From Candidatus Nomurabacteria bacterium RIFCSPLOWO2_01_FULL_33_17 (GTDB lineage Bacteria > Patescibacteriota > Minisyncoccia > Phycocordibacterales > UBA9973): DNA of 33,503 nt. The stretch is taken from the NCBI GenBank assembly GCA_001786995.1, contig MFUO01000031.1, positions 1-33,503 of the forward strand. Direction: 5' to 3'. The notes below the pieces were generated by a model that worked only from the letters and a program-made list of their open reading frames with translations, did no database searches and had not been told where the DNA came from. The translations under genes were made by a program, and so were the position numbers. Of this stretch, positions 16,583 to 25,779 are shown in pieces (within the stretch, counting starts at the first letter, position 1; the number at the start of each line of letters is the position of its first letter).

Positions 16583-19500
16583 CTAGTTATCCACAAAAAT
16601 CTTATTAGCTATTTTACAATATTCACATTCTGTATTAGAAGTTCCATATGGTTTAAAATGACAGGGTCTTGATACCCAACTACCTATTATTAATTCATTC
16701 TCATAGTCTTTTATATCACGAATTAGTAAATCTATAACTTCACTGTCTATATGAGTTTTGTATAAATAATTTTTCTCTTTTGGATTTTCTTCAAGAAAAA
16801 GTAATCTTGACTCAGCCACAATTTTTCCACCTTCTACTCCTTGTACAAGATAAGAATACATTGCAAGTTGTCGCATATATGAGGACAATCTATTTTCTTC
16901 ATCTTTTTTTTCTATCATACCAACAGTTTTACTACTTCCTGTTTTAAAGTCGGTAATTATAATGTCACCATTGGATAATCTTTCTGTTAAATCAATTTTT
17001 CCATAGATATTTAAATTTGGAAAATTTTTATCCCTAAAAGAGATATTCCTTTCAGATTCATGATCTTTAGCTAATTTTTCATAATAATTTATCAGCCAAT
17101 TTTTAATTGAATCATATGCATCTTTTGTTAACTTTTTTAATTCTATAATATCATCTATCCCCTCTTTTTTAAGTTCAAAAACTATTTTAACTTTAATAGC
17201 TTCATCACTTGGTTTTGAATTTTCTTTTAAAATAAACTCAATAACACTATGCACAGCCGAGCCCAAAACCAGACTTTTTGATTTAACCTCTGGCAATTTT
17301 AAAAAATTTCTAAAATACCAACGCCATGAACATATAAAAAAATTATTAAGCATCGAGACTGTTATGTTTGTCTCTGTGTATTTTTGTTTTACAAAATCCA
17401 TAACACTCTTTAAAGTATCATTTTCAATGTCTAAACTTGATTTTAATGCAAAATGTTTTATATCCTTTTTAATTATTTCATCTTCTGTTTGTATATTATT
17501 TTTTATAATAAAATGATCTTTATTTAAATCTTCAATTATATGAGCCAATGTTAAATCTTTACCTTCAAAATCTGATTTAGAATAAGAAATAGATAAAATA
17601 TCTTTTGCTCTTGTAATAGCAACATATAGTTCTCTTTTTGCACTCTCAATATCTTTTTTGTCTAAAAGATCTTTAACCTTCTCGGGTAATGTAAAAGCAT
17701 TTCTTTTACTACTCATTAAAATCTCTTCATTCATATGAGCTATAAATACATACTTATACTCAAGACCTTTTGATTTATGTAATGTCATTACATGAACACC
17801 ATTATTTAAACCAATAGATGCAATATTTATATGTGTATTATATTCTCTTAAGCGAGAAAAATACTGTAAAAAATCATTAAGTTTTGCTTTAGTATGCCCG
17901 TCTGCAGAAGCTATGCGACTAGCATTGCGGGTGGGGTTTTCTTCATATGAAATTGCAAGATGAATCAAACTTCGTACTATTTCTACATTTTTCAAAAGCT
18001 CTTCATGATTTTGACTTTTCTCTATTAAAAGTTCATTACCAACAATGCTAACAATCTTAGATATTCTTTCCCCATTTGTACTATTTATCCAGTTATTAAG
18101 CTGACCCCTCCAAATCGATACTGGATTCGTATCAGAAAATAAAGTCTTATCAGTATTTTCTGTAAAATCCCAAAAGTCTTTACGATTTAGAGTATAACCA
18201 TTTTGGCTAGAAAAACTTTTAATAAATTTATGCGCAAGAAATGTATCAATACCGCTCGTCTGATCTAAGATAGATTCACAAAGTAATACATTATCATTTG
18301 GATTATTTATTATTTGTAACACTCTTATTAGACTATCAACTTCATTTATATCAAAAATTGAAACATTTTTCTCAGAAACTATGGGTATACCCATATCCGA
18401 AAGTATATTACAAGCCTGCCTTACATTCTTATTCTTTGGAAGCAATATTGCAAATTGATTTAGATTTTCTCCCTTTTCAACCATTTCTTTAATCATTAAT
18501 CCGATATGTAAAATCTCATCGCGCGGAAAATTATATTGATATAAGTTTATCTTTACATTTTCTTTTTTATTACTTTTTAATTTTTCTTTTGTAATTGAAC
18601 TTATTAATAATTCATCCGCTAAACCTAAGATATTTTCAGTTGAGCGATAATTTTCAACCAAAATTATTAATTTTGCTTTACCAAAATAATGCGAAAATTC
18701 TTCAAAATAACTAATATTGGCCCCAGAAAATCCATATATAAGCTGACGGTCATCCCCAACTACAAATATATTTGGCATTTCAACATCTCCCCACACGGCT
18801 TTCAAAAAATTGTTTTGAACAAATGACGAATCTTGATGTTCATCTATAAGTATATATTGATATTCTTCTTTTATATCCGAGCGCGCATCGTCGGAATCTT
18901 CGACAATTTTTACAGCATATTCAAGCACATCGTCATAATCCATCATTCCTCTTTCTTTTTTCAAATTTTCATAAACTTCATAAAATTTTACCACTTCTAT
19001 TGTTCGTTCTAATGACTCTATTTTTTTAATAATATCTTTTTTAAATTCTCCTTTTGACTCTCCACGCGAAGAAATACTTTCTGGGTCTTTTTGCAAACTT
19101 TCAATATCTATCTTTATTAAATCCAAAAATTTTTCTGGCTCCAACCTTTCTTTTTTTAAAAGTGAAATCAAACCTTTTAAATCATTAAAATATTGAGACG
19201 GATTTGTGCGAGTCTTTATGTATTCCCAATCATTTGTATGCAATATCTCATCAATTAAAAATACAGATTCACTATCATCCATCAATTTTGGCGGATATGA
19301 AAAATCTAATACTTCATAATATTTACCCACTATACTAGAAGCAAAAGAATGGAATGTATTTATCGTTACACCGCGAGATAGAGATCCAATATATTTCTCT
19401 AATCGATCTTTCATTGCACCCACTCCAGAACGAGTAAAAGTAAGACAAAGTATACTATTTGCTCCAGTATCTGTATTTTGAAGTATATTTGCAATTCTTA

Positions 19501-19627
19501 ATGCTAAAATCTGAGTCTTGCCTGTACCAGGCCCCGCAACAACCATTACTGGCCCATCTATGGTGTCTACAGCCTCTTTTTGAGCAATATTTAACTTATT
19601 ATAAGCTTGTTTAAAATCTTCATCCAT
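16583..19627 (-). CDS. UvrD/PcrA-type superfamily 1 helicase with C-terminal PD-(D/E)XK nuclease and likely Fe-S cysteines
   Basis: VVAGPGTGKTQILALRI, ILIDEHQDSS, VMTLHKSKGLEYKYVFI, ELYVAITRAKD; nuclease DLTERLSNGDIIITDFKTGSSK; Cys in FFICSWRW and CHFKPYGTSNTECEYC. Confidence 0.92.
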   Translation of the reverse strand: MDEDFKQAYNKLNIAQKEAVDTIDGPVMVVAGPGTGKTQILALRIANILQNTDTGANSILCLTFTRSGVGAMKDRLEKYIGSLSRGVTINTFHSFASSIVGKYYEVLDFSYPPKLMDDSESVFLIDEILHTNDWEYIKTRTNPSQYFNDLKGLISLLKKERLEPEKFLDLIKIDIESLQKDPESISSRGESKGEFKKDIIKKIESLERTIEVVKFYEVYENLKKERGMMDYDDVLEYAVKIVEDSDDARSDIKEEYQYILIDEHQDSSFVQNNFLKAVWGDVEMPNIFVVGDDRQLIYGFSGANISYFEEFSHYFGKAKLIILVENYRSTENILGLADELLISSITKEKLKSNKKENVKINLYQYNFPRDEILHIGLMIKEMVEKGENLNQFAILLPKNKNVRQACNILSDMGIPIVSEKNVSIFDINEVDSLIRVLQIINNPNDNVLLCESILDQTSGIDTFLAHKFIKSFSSQNGYTLNRKDFWDFTENTDKTLFSDTNPVSIWRGQLNNWINSTNGERISKIVSIVGNELLIEKSQNHEELLKNVEIVRSLIHLAISYEENPTRNASRIASADGHTKAKLNDFLQYFSRLREYNTHINIASIGLNNGVHVMTLHKSKGLEYKYVFIAHMNEEILMSSKRNAFTLPEKVKDLLDKKDIESAKRELYVAITRAKDILSISYSKSDFEGKDLTLAHIIEDLNKDHFIIKNNIQTEDEIIKKDIKHFALKSSLDIENDTLKSVMDFVKQKYTETNITVSMLNNFFICSWRWYFRNFLKLPEVKSKSLVLGSAVHSVIEFILKENSKPSDEAIKVKIVFELKKEGIDDIIELKKLTKDAYDSIKNWLINYYEKLAKDHESERNISFRDKNFPNLNIYGKIDLTERLSNGDIIITDFKTGSSKTVGMIEKKDEENRLSSYMRQLAMYSYLVQGVEGGKIVAESRLLFLEENPKEKNYLYKTHIDSEVIDLLIRDIKDYENELIIGSWVSRPCHFKPYGTSNTECEYCKIANKIFVDN

Positions 19628-19634
19628 TTCTCTA

Positions 19635-20258
19635 TTATAGCAGAAATAAATGTATTAAAATAAACACTCCAGAAAATGTAATAATAACCCCAGAAATATG
19701 ATTTATAAGCTTGATGTGAAATTTATTAAAACTAGACCGGATTTTTGAGACAAAAAAAGCAAGTATTGTCCACATAGTTAAAGCACTTAATAAAAGTCCA
19801 AAAACAAAAGATACTGGAAATTCAGAAAAACCATTAAACACTGATAACGACCCCAAAATAGCTGTAAATGTAATTATTTGAAATGGATTAAGCATAGTAA
19901 CAATAAATGCTGAAAAAAATTGACCAAAATAATTTTCTACTTCTAAATCATTTCTTTTATGTTTTGTATATAATTTTTCTGAGAAAAAAGTTGCTATACC
20001 TAAGATAATTAATGAAGTCCCACCTATAATATGTATTGGTATGGTATAGTTTATAAAAAATTCGGATGAAGAATTAAGACTAAAGATTATAATAATACTA
20101 TAAATAAAATCAGATGTGATTACCCCAACTCCAGTAATAAAACCAGACATAAATCCATCATTAATTGTTCTTTTAATACTTAAAAAACCAACAGGACCAG
20201 TTGGTAAAGATATTAACATTCCCATAAACAGACCTTTTAAAAATGAAATCAAAAACAT
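19635..20258 (-). CDS. LysE family translocator/exporter
   Basis: LISLPTGPVGFLSIKRTINDGFMSGFITGVGVITSDFIYS; multiple TM segments; MLNPFQIITFTAILG. Confidence 0.85.
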   Translation of the reverse strand: MFLISFLKGLFMGMLISLPTGPVGFLSIKRTINDGFMSGFITGVGVITSDFIYSIIIIFSLNSSSEFFINYTIPIHIIGGTSLIILGIATFFSEKLYTKHKRNDLEVENYFGQFFSAFIVTMLNPFQIITFTAILGSLSVFNGFSEFPVSFVFGLLLSALTMWTILAFFVSKIRSSFNKFHIKLINHISGVIITFSGVFILIHLFLL

Positions 20259-20353
20259 AAACAGAGTATAACATAGTAAAAAAATATTTCACCTATTAAT
20301 ATCTTTCCTATATAATTTTTATGTGTTAAAAATAAAGAAATAATAAATAAATC

Positions 20354-20382
20354 TTGTTATATAAAGAAATATATACTATACT
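20354..20382 (+). promoter_or_regulatory. Predicted sigma70-type promoter
   Basis: TTGTTA - 17 nt - TATACT. Confidence 0.6.
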
Positions 20383-20388
20383 AACTTA

Positions 20389-20480
20389 CGAAGTGCTCAT
20401 TCGAAGCACTGTTATTTTGTTTTTAATTAAATAACAGTTTTCAAAAGGCAAATCCCGTCTCGCAAGAGACGGGATTTGCT
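20389..20480 (+). ncRNA. Candidate structured non-coding RNA or leader with a strong 14-bp terminal hairpin
   Basis: AGTGCT/AGCACT, ACTGTTATTT/AAATAACAGT (overlapping), and GCAAATCCCGTCTC-GCAA-GAGACGGGATTTGC. Confidence 0.45.
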
Positions 20481-20535
20481 GTATACGCTTAAAAATGTTA
20501 GAAATAAAGGAGTTTATAATAATATTTATAAATTT

Positions 20536-20620
20536 GGAGGTGTCGGATAGCGGTTTATTCCACTACCTTGGAAAGGTAGCATATCGAAAGGTATCGAGAG
20601 TTCGAATCTCTCCACCTCCG
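20536..20620 (+). tRNA. tRNA-Ser(GGA)
   Basis: Acceptor GGAGGTG/CACCTCC, discriminator G, anticodon arm CTACC-TTGGAAA-GGTAG, long variable arm ATATC-GAAA-GGTAT, T-arm GAGAG-TTCGAAT-CTCTC; CCA not encoded. Confidence 0.96.
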
Positions 20621-20774
20621 CGAGGAACTTCGTGACGAGCAGAGGTGAGAAAGACATCTACATGTCTTTCATGGGAGATTCGAAAAGTTTTTCGATGTGT
20701 ATGAGAAATTTTATTTCGAATACACCGAAAAGGTGTACTGCTCCTGTAAGGAGAGAATCCCCCCACCTCCTCCA
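20621..20774 (+). other. Highly structured tRNA-adjacent tail ending in a second tRNA 3'-end-like sequence
   Basis: Closing stem GAGCAG (20637-20642)/CTGCTC (20738-20743); hairpins at 649-670, 680-695, 697-725, 721-737, 741-753 (+20000); 20755-20770 GAATCCCCCCACCTCC matches 20604-20619 at 14/16, followed by TCCA. Confidence 0.6.
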
Positions 20775-20880
20775 AAATTCGTTTACAAATAAAACTAGAA
20801 TCCTAGTTTTCAACGGAAAATAAGTACAAAACTCGTAAATTTTAAATAATATAAAGAAAAGTATTATTCCATAAAAATAT

Positions 20881-21756
20881 TTACGATTTTTTATTAGTAC
20901 TTAAAAATGAAATTTCATTTTTAAGTACTTTAACCAAATAAGGATCTGTAAGCTCCTCAATTGAAATGATATCTAAAGAACCTGTTACTTTTTTGGAATC
21001 ATCTAGTTTTTTATATAACTCCCAACATAATTTGGGAAGTTCTCCTTCTTTATACTCTATTAATTTGTTTTTTATATAACTCGCAATTTTTTTTAAATCT
21101 CTGAATATTTGTGTTGGTTGTCCATGAGTAACAATAACTAATTCCGTATTTTTCCCTAATTTATTAACTTTTTCACTAGTTTTAATTACCAGAGAGTACA
21201 ATCTTAATAAAACATCTCTATATGATTCACCATATTTTGTAAAAAATTGATTCAAATCAGGATACTTGTATTGACCATTTGCAAGTAATACAGGATCACC
21301 ATATCTATAATCATAATTATCATTTTTTTCTCCATAATCTGAAGCGTGGGTTTCCTTAAGAAAAATTTTATCTGCAATATACAAACCTTCATATTGTTCG
21401 CCTTTAACATAATCTGTTGGTAAAACAAATTTACCCTGATCAATTTCTCTCAGGTCATTTTCTTGAACTGATAAACATCTTAAAGTCGAATCTTTTTTTA
21501 GAAGTGCATCAATTACCATTTGTGTACTTTGTTTTGCTCTAATTCTAGGAGATGTGACAAATAAAACAGCTTTTTTATTGTACTCTTTTAGTTCTTTGTA
21601 TAACTGACCTGCAATCTCCTCAGCCCTATCTTCCTGTCCGTGAATTAAAACACCATCCCTTCCATATTTCTCAAGATCGTCAACTTCATCTAAATGTCTT
21701 ATGACACTAACCTTTTTCTCTTTTCCTAAATTATTAAAATTTTCAATATGTTCCAT
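20881..21756 (-). CDS. Histidine phosphatase family protein
   Basis: VSVIRHLDEVDD...AVLFVTSPRIRAKQSTQMVIDAL...ELVIVTHGQPTQIFRDL; likely ATG at 21756 rather than GTG at 21762. Confidence 0.8.
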   Translation of the reverse strand: MEHIENFNNLGKEKKVSVIRHLDEVDDLEKYGRDGVLIHGQEDRAEEIAGQLYKELKEYNKKAVLFVTSPRIRAKQSTQMVIDALLKKDSTLRCLSVQENDLREIDQGKFVLPTDYVKGEQYEGLYIADKIFLKETHASDYGEKNDNYDYRYGDPVLLANGQYKYPDLNQFFTKYGESYRDVLLRLYSLVIKTSEKVNKLGKNTELVIVTHGQPTQIFRDLKKIASYIKNKLIEYKEGELPKLCWELYKKLDDSKKVTGSLDIISIEELTDPYLVKVLKNEISFLSTNKKS

Positions 21757-21889
21757 AACCACGATATTATAAAGAAAAAATCATGTTTTTGCAATTAAAA
21801 TTAATGGAAAATATAATTTAATTCCAGTTTGGCATTGTGTAAAACATTAGTGATATATTATAAATATATGTTATAATATAATCATAAAA

Positions 21890-22831
21890 ATGAATAATCA
21901 ATTTAAAAAAAATTCTATAATCACCAGAAGCTACAATGATATTGTATTTGAGGCTGACAAGGTTATTAAGGGAGTTACACGGGATAGATATTTAAAGGAA
22001 ATAAAATGGTTTTTAGAAGCAGAAAAAATAATACCAAACAATACTCCATTAATTTTTACTTCAATTAAAAAACCAATTATCCGTAAAAACAATAAAAACC
22101 TTATATATTACGAAATGCAAGCAATTGATGGTAATAATTTATATCAATGGTCAATGGATAATAGAGATGAAGCAGAAAAAATTTTCGATCAGGTAATATC
22201 TTTAATTATGTTAATGCACCAAGAATCTAAAATGGCAAATGATGATGATATTATAATGATGTATTACTCAAAACCTAAAAAGGCAATTGAAAATTTTATT
22301 AAGGAAAAAATGCTTGACCCAGATGCATTAAGAATAAATGGGTTTCTCGTTCAGAATCCTGTTGTAACACTTGACAAAGTCTTTAAAGAATTTCGTGAGA
22401 GATTATTTAACACAAAATATTCTTTTATTCACGGAGACTTAACCATGAGCAACATTGTGATAGATCAAAACAGAAAAGTATATCTAATTGATCCGCGAGG
22501 CGCTTTTGGAAAGACAAAGATGTATGGTGATGTGCGGTATGATGTTGCAAAGTTGTTTTATAGTATAGTTGGAAATTTTGATTCTTTAAATAGTGGTCAA
22601 TTTAAGTATGAATATAATCTTGAAACAAATGATCATATTTTCTCAATTGTTGATAATGGATTTAGTTCTTATTCTGACAAGATACTTAGTTTATTTAAAG
22701 AAGATTTAGAGATTATTAAATTTATCCATACTACTATTTGGTTGAGTTTAATACCACATACATCAAATGACAAAAAACAACAGCTTTGCACTTTTTGTAA
22801 CGGGGTTTTATTATTAGATTTATTTAAATAA
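21890..22831 (+). CDS. Aminoglycoside phosphotransferase/choline kinase-like small-molecule kinase
   Basis: FIHGDLTMSNIVID...VYLIDPRGAFGKTKMYGDVRYDVAKLFYSIVGNFD. Confidence 0.82.
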   Translation: MNNQFKKNSIITRSYNDIVFEADKVIKGVTRDRYLKEIKWFLEAEKIIPNNTPLIFTSIKKPIIRKNNKNLIYYEMQAIDGNNLYQWSMDNRDEAEKIFDQVISLIMLMHQESKMANDDDIIMMYYSKPKKAIENFIKEKMLDPDALRINGFLVQNPVVTLDKVFKEFRERLFNTKYSFIHGDLTMSNIVIDQNRKVYLIDPRGAFGKTKMYGDVRYDVAKLFYSIVGNFDSLNSGQFKYEYNLETNDHIFSIVDNGFSSYSDKILSLFKEDLEIIKFIHTTIWLSLIPHTSNDKKQQLCTFCNGVLLLDLFK

Positions 22832-22833
22832 TT

Positions 22834-23544
22834 ATGCAAATACACACAAAAAAAACGAAATTATTTCTAGACTCAGTAATATATGATGAGATAAAGAAAT
22901 ACTCATGGATTATTTCCGGGGTAACTACCACTCCAACTTTTTTTAATCGCGATAAGGTTAATTTTGATGAATTTGCTACACAACTTAGATCTGATTATCC
23001 TGATTTAGAGTTACACGTCGAAGCCTTAGGTAATAATTCAATGGAGACAGAAAAAGAATTAAAGACCATTTTAAACAAACCTTGGTTTAGCATAAACAAA
23101 GTAGTTATAAAAATACCCGTTAGCTTTGATAATCTAAAAATTGTTTCAAAATACTCAAAAAATGGTGTTAAATTCAACACGCATTTAGTCTTTACTCCTT
23201 GTCAGGCATATTTGGCTGTACTTGCTGGATCTACTTATGTCTGTCCCCTTATTGGAAGATATGCAGACAATGTGTCTAAATTCTTTGGTAGAAATCTTCA
23301 TGGTGGTGAGGATGATATTACCAATAAAGTACTAGTTGATATACTTAATGTCGTTGATAACGGGCAGGACAAACGGGTTGGTGTTATGGCTTCATCAATA
23401 AGGACTGTTGGTGACTTTTGTAATGCAGTTATGGCTGGCTCTGATATAGTAACAGTCCCAACAAATGTCCTTGAGGACTCTATTAAAAATGAATACACAG
23501 ATCAAGGAATTTTAACTTTATTAGAAAGTGTAAATGTAAAATAG
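22834..23544 (+). CDS. Transaldolase / fructose-6-phosphate aldolase-like protein
   Basis: KVVIKIPVSFDNLKIV...VKFNTHLVFTPCQAYLAVLAGSTYVCPLIGRYAD...VGVMASSIRTVGDFCNAVMAGSDIVTVP. Confidence 0.85.
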   Translation: MQIHTKKTKLFLDSVIYDEIKKYSWIISGVTTTPTFFNRDKVNFDEFATQLRSDYPDLELHVEALGNNSMETEKELKTILNKPWFSINKVVIKIPVSFDNLKIVSKYSKNGVKFNTHLVFTPCQAYLAVLAGSTYVCPLIGRYADNVSKFFGRNLHGGEDDITNKVLVDILNVVDNGQDKRVGVMASSIRTVGDFCNAVMAGSDIVTVPTNVLEDSIKNEYTDQGILTLLESVNVK

Positions 23545-23545
23545 T

Positions 23546-24391
23546 ATGGACAAAATAGTTCTAAGTAATAATATGTCTATCATTGAGGAAGTAATAAAAA
23601 TATTGTCCAATGAGACTCGAGTGTTAAATCCGAAAGAGATTTTGTGGTTAGTGTTTGGAAGTTATGTAATAAATACAAATACAACAGAAAGTGATATAGA
23701 CATCATCGGAATACATAAAAGTTTTATAAATAAAAAGAGATATGTTTTTAATCATAAAAATATACCAATTCATTTTAATGCGATTAATATGGATGATCTT
23801 AAAGATGATGGAGAAAGTAGGTTGTATGGGGGGTATTTTACAGGTAAGATTATAAATCCTCATATTTTTTTATATGGTAATAGTAAGGAAATTAATGATT
23901 CTATTTATAATGCAGGGAAATTTATCGGCCCACTGGCTGGTTATATAAGTAAAATTTCTACAGACACTTCATTTTCACAATCACAAATAACAGCTTTTGT
24001 GTTTATTGCTTATCTTAGTACTGATCCAAGTTTTGATTCATATTTTTTAAATTATTTTATCTCACAAGAATTTGAAAAAATATGGGAATGTTTGCAAAAA
24101 AATACAGTCAAGATGCTTATTATCTCTGGAAGTATTCAGCGTGTTGATAATAAATATATTTTTACAGATAGTTTTTTTAGTTACAAGGATTTTCACTTTG
24201 AAAGAATGAAGATTTCAGCAAGACACTGGAGTTACGGTGTTATTTGTCATGACAATGATATAAAATTTCCAGATACAATGTTCACTAAGGCAAATATTAA
24301 ATTAAAAATTATTGATCCAGAGGGTAAAAAATATGCAAACATGGTGTATTTTCTTAAAGAACAGTCAGGCTTAAGTGAAATTTTTATTTAA
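23546..24391 (+). CDS. Pol-beta superfamily nucleotidyltransferase-like protein
   Basis: LWLVFGSYVINTNTTESDIDIIGIH. Confidence 0.75.
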   Translation: MDKIVLSNNMSIIEEVIKILSNETRVLNPKEILWLVFGSYVINTNTTESDIDIIGIHKSFINKKRYVFNHKNIPIHFNAINMDDLKDDGESRLYGGYFTGKIINPHIFLYGNSKEINDSIYNAGKFIGPLAGYISKISTDTSFSQSQITAFVFIAYLSTDPSFDSYFLNYFISQEFEKIWECLQKNTVKMLIISGSIQRVDNKYIFTDSFFSYKDFHFERMKISARHWSYGVICHDNDIKFPDTMFTKANIKLKIIDPEGKKYANMVYFLKEQSGLSEIFI

Positions 24392-24395
24392 TACA

Positions 24396-24869
24396 ATGCA
24401 AATAAATAAACTATATAGACAAGGAGTAAATGCTATTATTGTTGATAAAGATAGCAATTTTCTCTTAGTACAAAAGAATACATGGCAGGATAATATCTTA
24501 ACTATTCCTGGCGGCGGAAAAGAGAATGATGAAACACCAGAAGAGAATTTATTTAGAGAGTTAGCGGAAGAAATCGGGGCAGAAAAAAAAGATTTAATTA
24601 TTTTAGGTATAAGTTCTCACAACATAGAATATGATTATTCCATAGAGTTATCATCAAAAATCAACGGAGGGGAATACAGGGGTCAGTCATACAAACAATT
24701 TGTTGTAAGATTTATCGGAGATAAAGATAAATTAATATTTACTCCTAAAGAGTTTAGAAATCACAAGTGGGTAAAAGCTCAAGAATTGCATAAATATCTT
24801 GTTCTACCTAATCAATATAAAACTCACAAACAGGCAATCAATGAAATATTGCCGGGCATAATACAATGA
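24396..24869 (+). CDS. NUDIX hydrolase
   Basis: TIPGGGKENDETPEENLFRELAEEIGA Nudix box; start MQINKLYRQGVNAIIV just after the upstream stop. Confidence 0.92.
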   Translation: MQINKLYRQGVNAIIVDKDSNFLLVQKNTWQDNILTIPGGGKENDETPEENLFRELAEEIGAEKKDLIILGISSHNIEYDYSIELSSKINGGEYRGQSYKQFVVRFIGDKDKLIFTPKEFRNHKWVKAQELHKYLVLPNQYKTHKQAINEILPGIIQ

Positions 24870-25759
24870 AATTAATTACAATTGGAATTCCAACAAAAGA
24901 AGGGATACATTACAAAGAACTTCTTTGTTCGTTGTGTAAATCAATACTATTTTTGTCTGATGAAAGATGGAAATTTGAAATTATTTTTTGCATCAATGGT
25001 CTTCGTACAGACGAAACTCAGTATAAAATTAAATTAATTATTAACGAATTTCCAGAACTCAATATAAGAATCATCGTGCAAGAACCAAATTGTTTAGGAA
25101 AACCACTTGCAATGAAAAGAATTTCTGATGAATCTAGTGGGGAATTCCTTCTGTTTCTTGATGATGATATAGTAATTTGTCATAACACTATTAAAGATTC
25201 CATAAATGTTTTTGAAATTCATCCTAATATAAAATTAGTCAGTGCTACCCCTAAAATTGTATACCCAACCCCAATTTCATTCTGTAGGAGAATAATTTTT
25301 GATATATTAAATGTTCAACACATTTTCGATTTATTTATTTTTCCAGATCCATTTATTATTGGGCGTTTTATGATGTTAAGAAAAATAGATATGCCAATTA
25401 TTCCTGCAGATATTATAAAAGATGATATGTATTTACAGATATTATTTTATCCCAATGTATTTAAAATTAAATCACACATTAAATACCAAGGTGTAATTTA
25501 TTTAAAGGATTATTATACAAGGCTATTTCGTTTAATCGAAGGTGAAAAACAAGATTTAAAAAATATTAATAAAGATAAACTAAGACAATATTTTGATGAC
25601 CCACTCATGAAAAGAAGACTAGATTTTAATAAAATTATTCATTTGAGGTTGTATTTTTTATTTTGTTTTATTTGTTATAGATTGATTAAGTTATTTGCTT
25701 TTTTACTACAACCACTGTTTTTCAACAAGAAACAAATAGGTTGGAAGCGTACAAATTAA
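24866..25759 (+). CDS. Family 2-like glycosyltransferase
   Basis: ITIGIPTKEGIHYKELLCSL...CLGKPLAMKRISDESSGEFLLFLDDDIVI; ATGA overlap with upstream gene. Confidence 0.82.
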   Translation: MKLITIGIPTKEGIHYKELLCSLCKSILFLSDERWKFEIIFCINGLRTDETQYKIKLIINEFPELNIRIIVQEPNCLGKPLAMKRISDESSGEFLLFLDDDIVICHNTIKDSINVFEIHPNIKLVSATPKIVYPTPISFCRRIIFDILNVQHIFDLFIFPDPFIIGRFMMLRKIDMPIIPADIIKDDMYLQILFYPNVFKIKSHIKYQGVIYLKDYYTRLFRLIEGEKQDLKNINKDKLRQYFDDPLMKRRLDFNKIIHLRLYFLFCFICYRLIKLFAFLLQPLFFNKKQIGWKRTN

Positions 25760-25779
25760 TATATCCAAAATCTATGAAT

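Noticed and set aside
20536-20774. tmRNA (ssrA) or intron-containing tRNA
   Set aside because: The tRNA is complete without an intron, and the tail lacks tmRNA-type D/T-arm motifs and a tag ORF with a sensible peptide.
20563-20775. ORF on minus strand (EVGGFSPYRSS...GGGEIRTLDTFRYATFPR)
   Set aside because: Antisense to the tRNA-Ser and its structured tail; the GGGEIRTLDTFRYATFPR end is the typical spurious translation of a tRNA-Ser.
20632-20823. Plus-strand 63-aa ORF in the tRNA tail
   Set aside because: Composed of hairpin sequence; no protein-like features.
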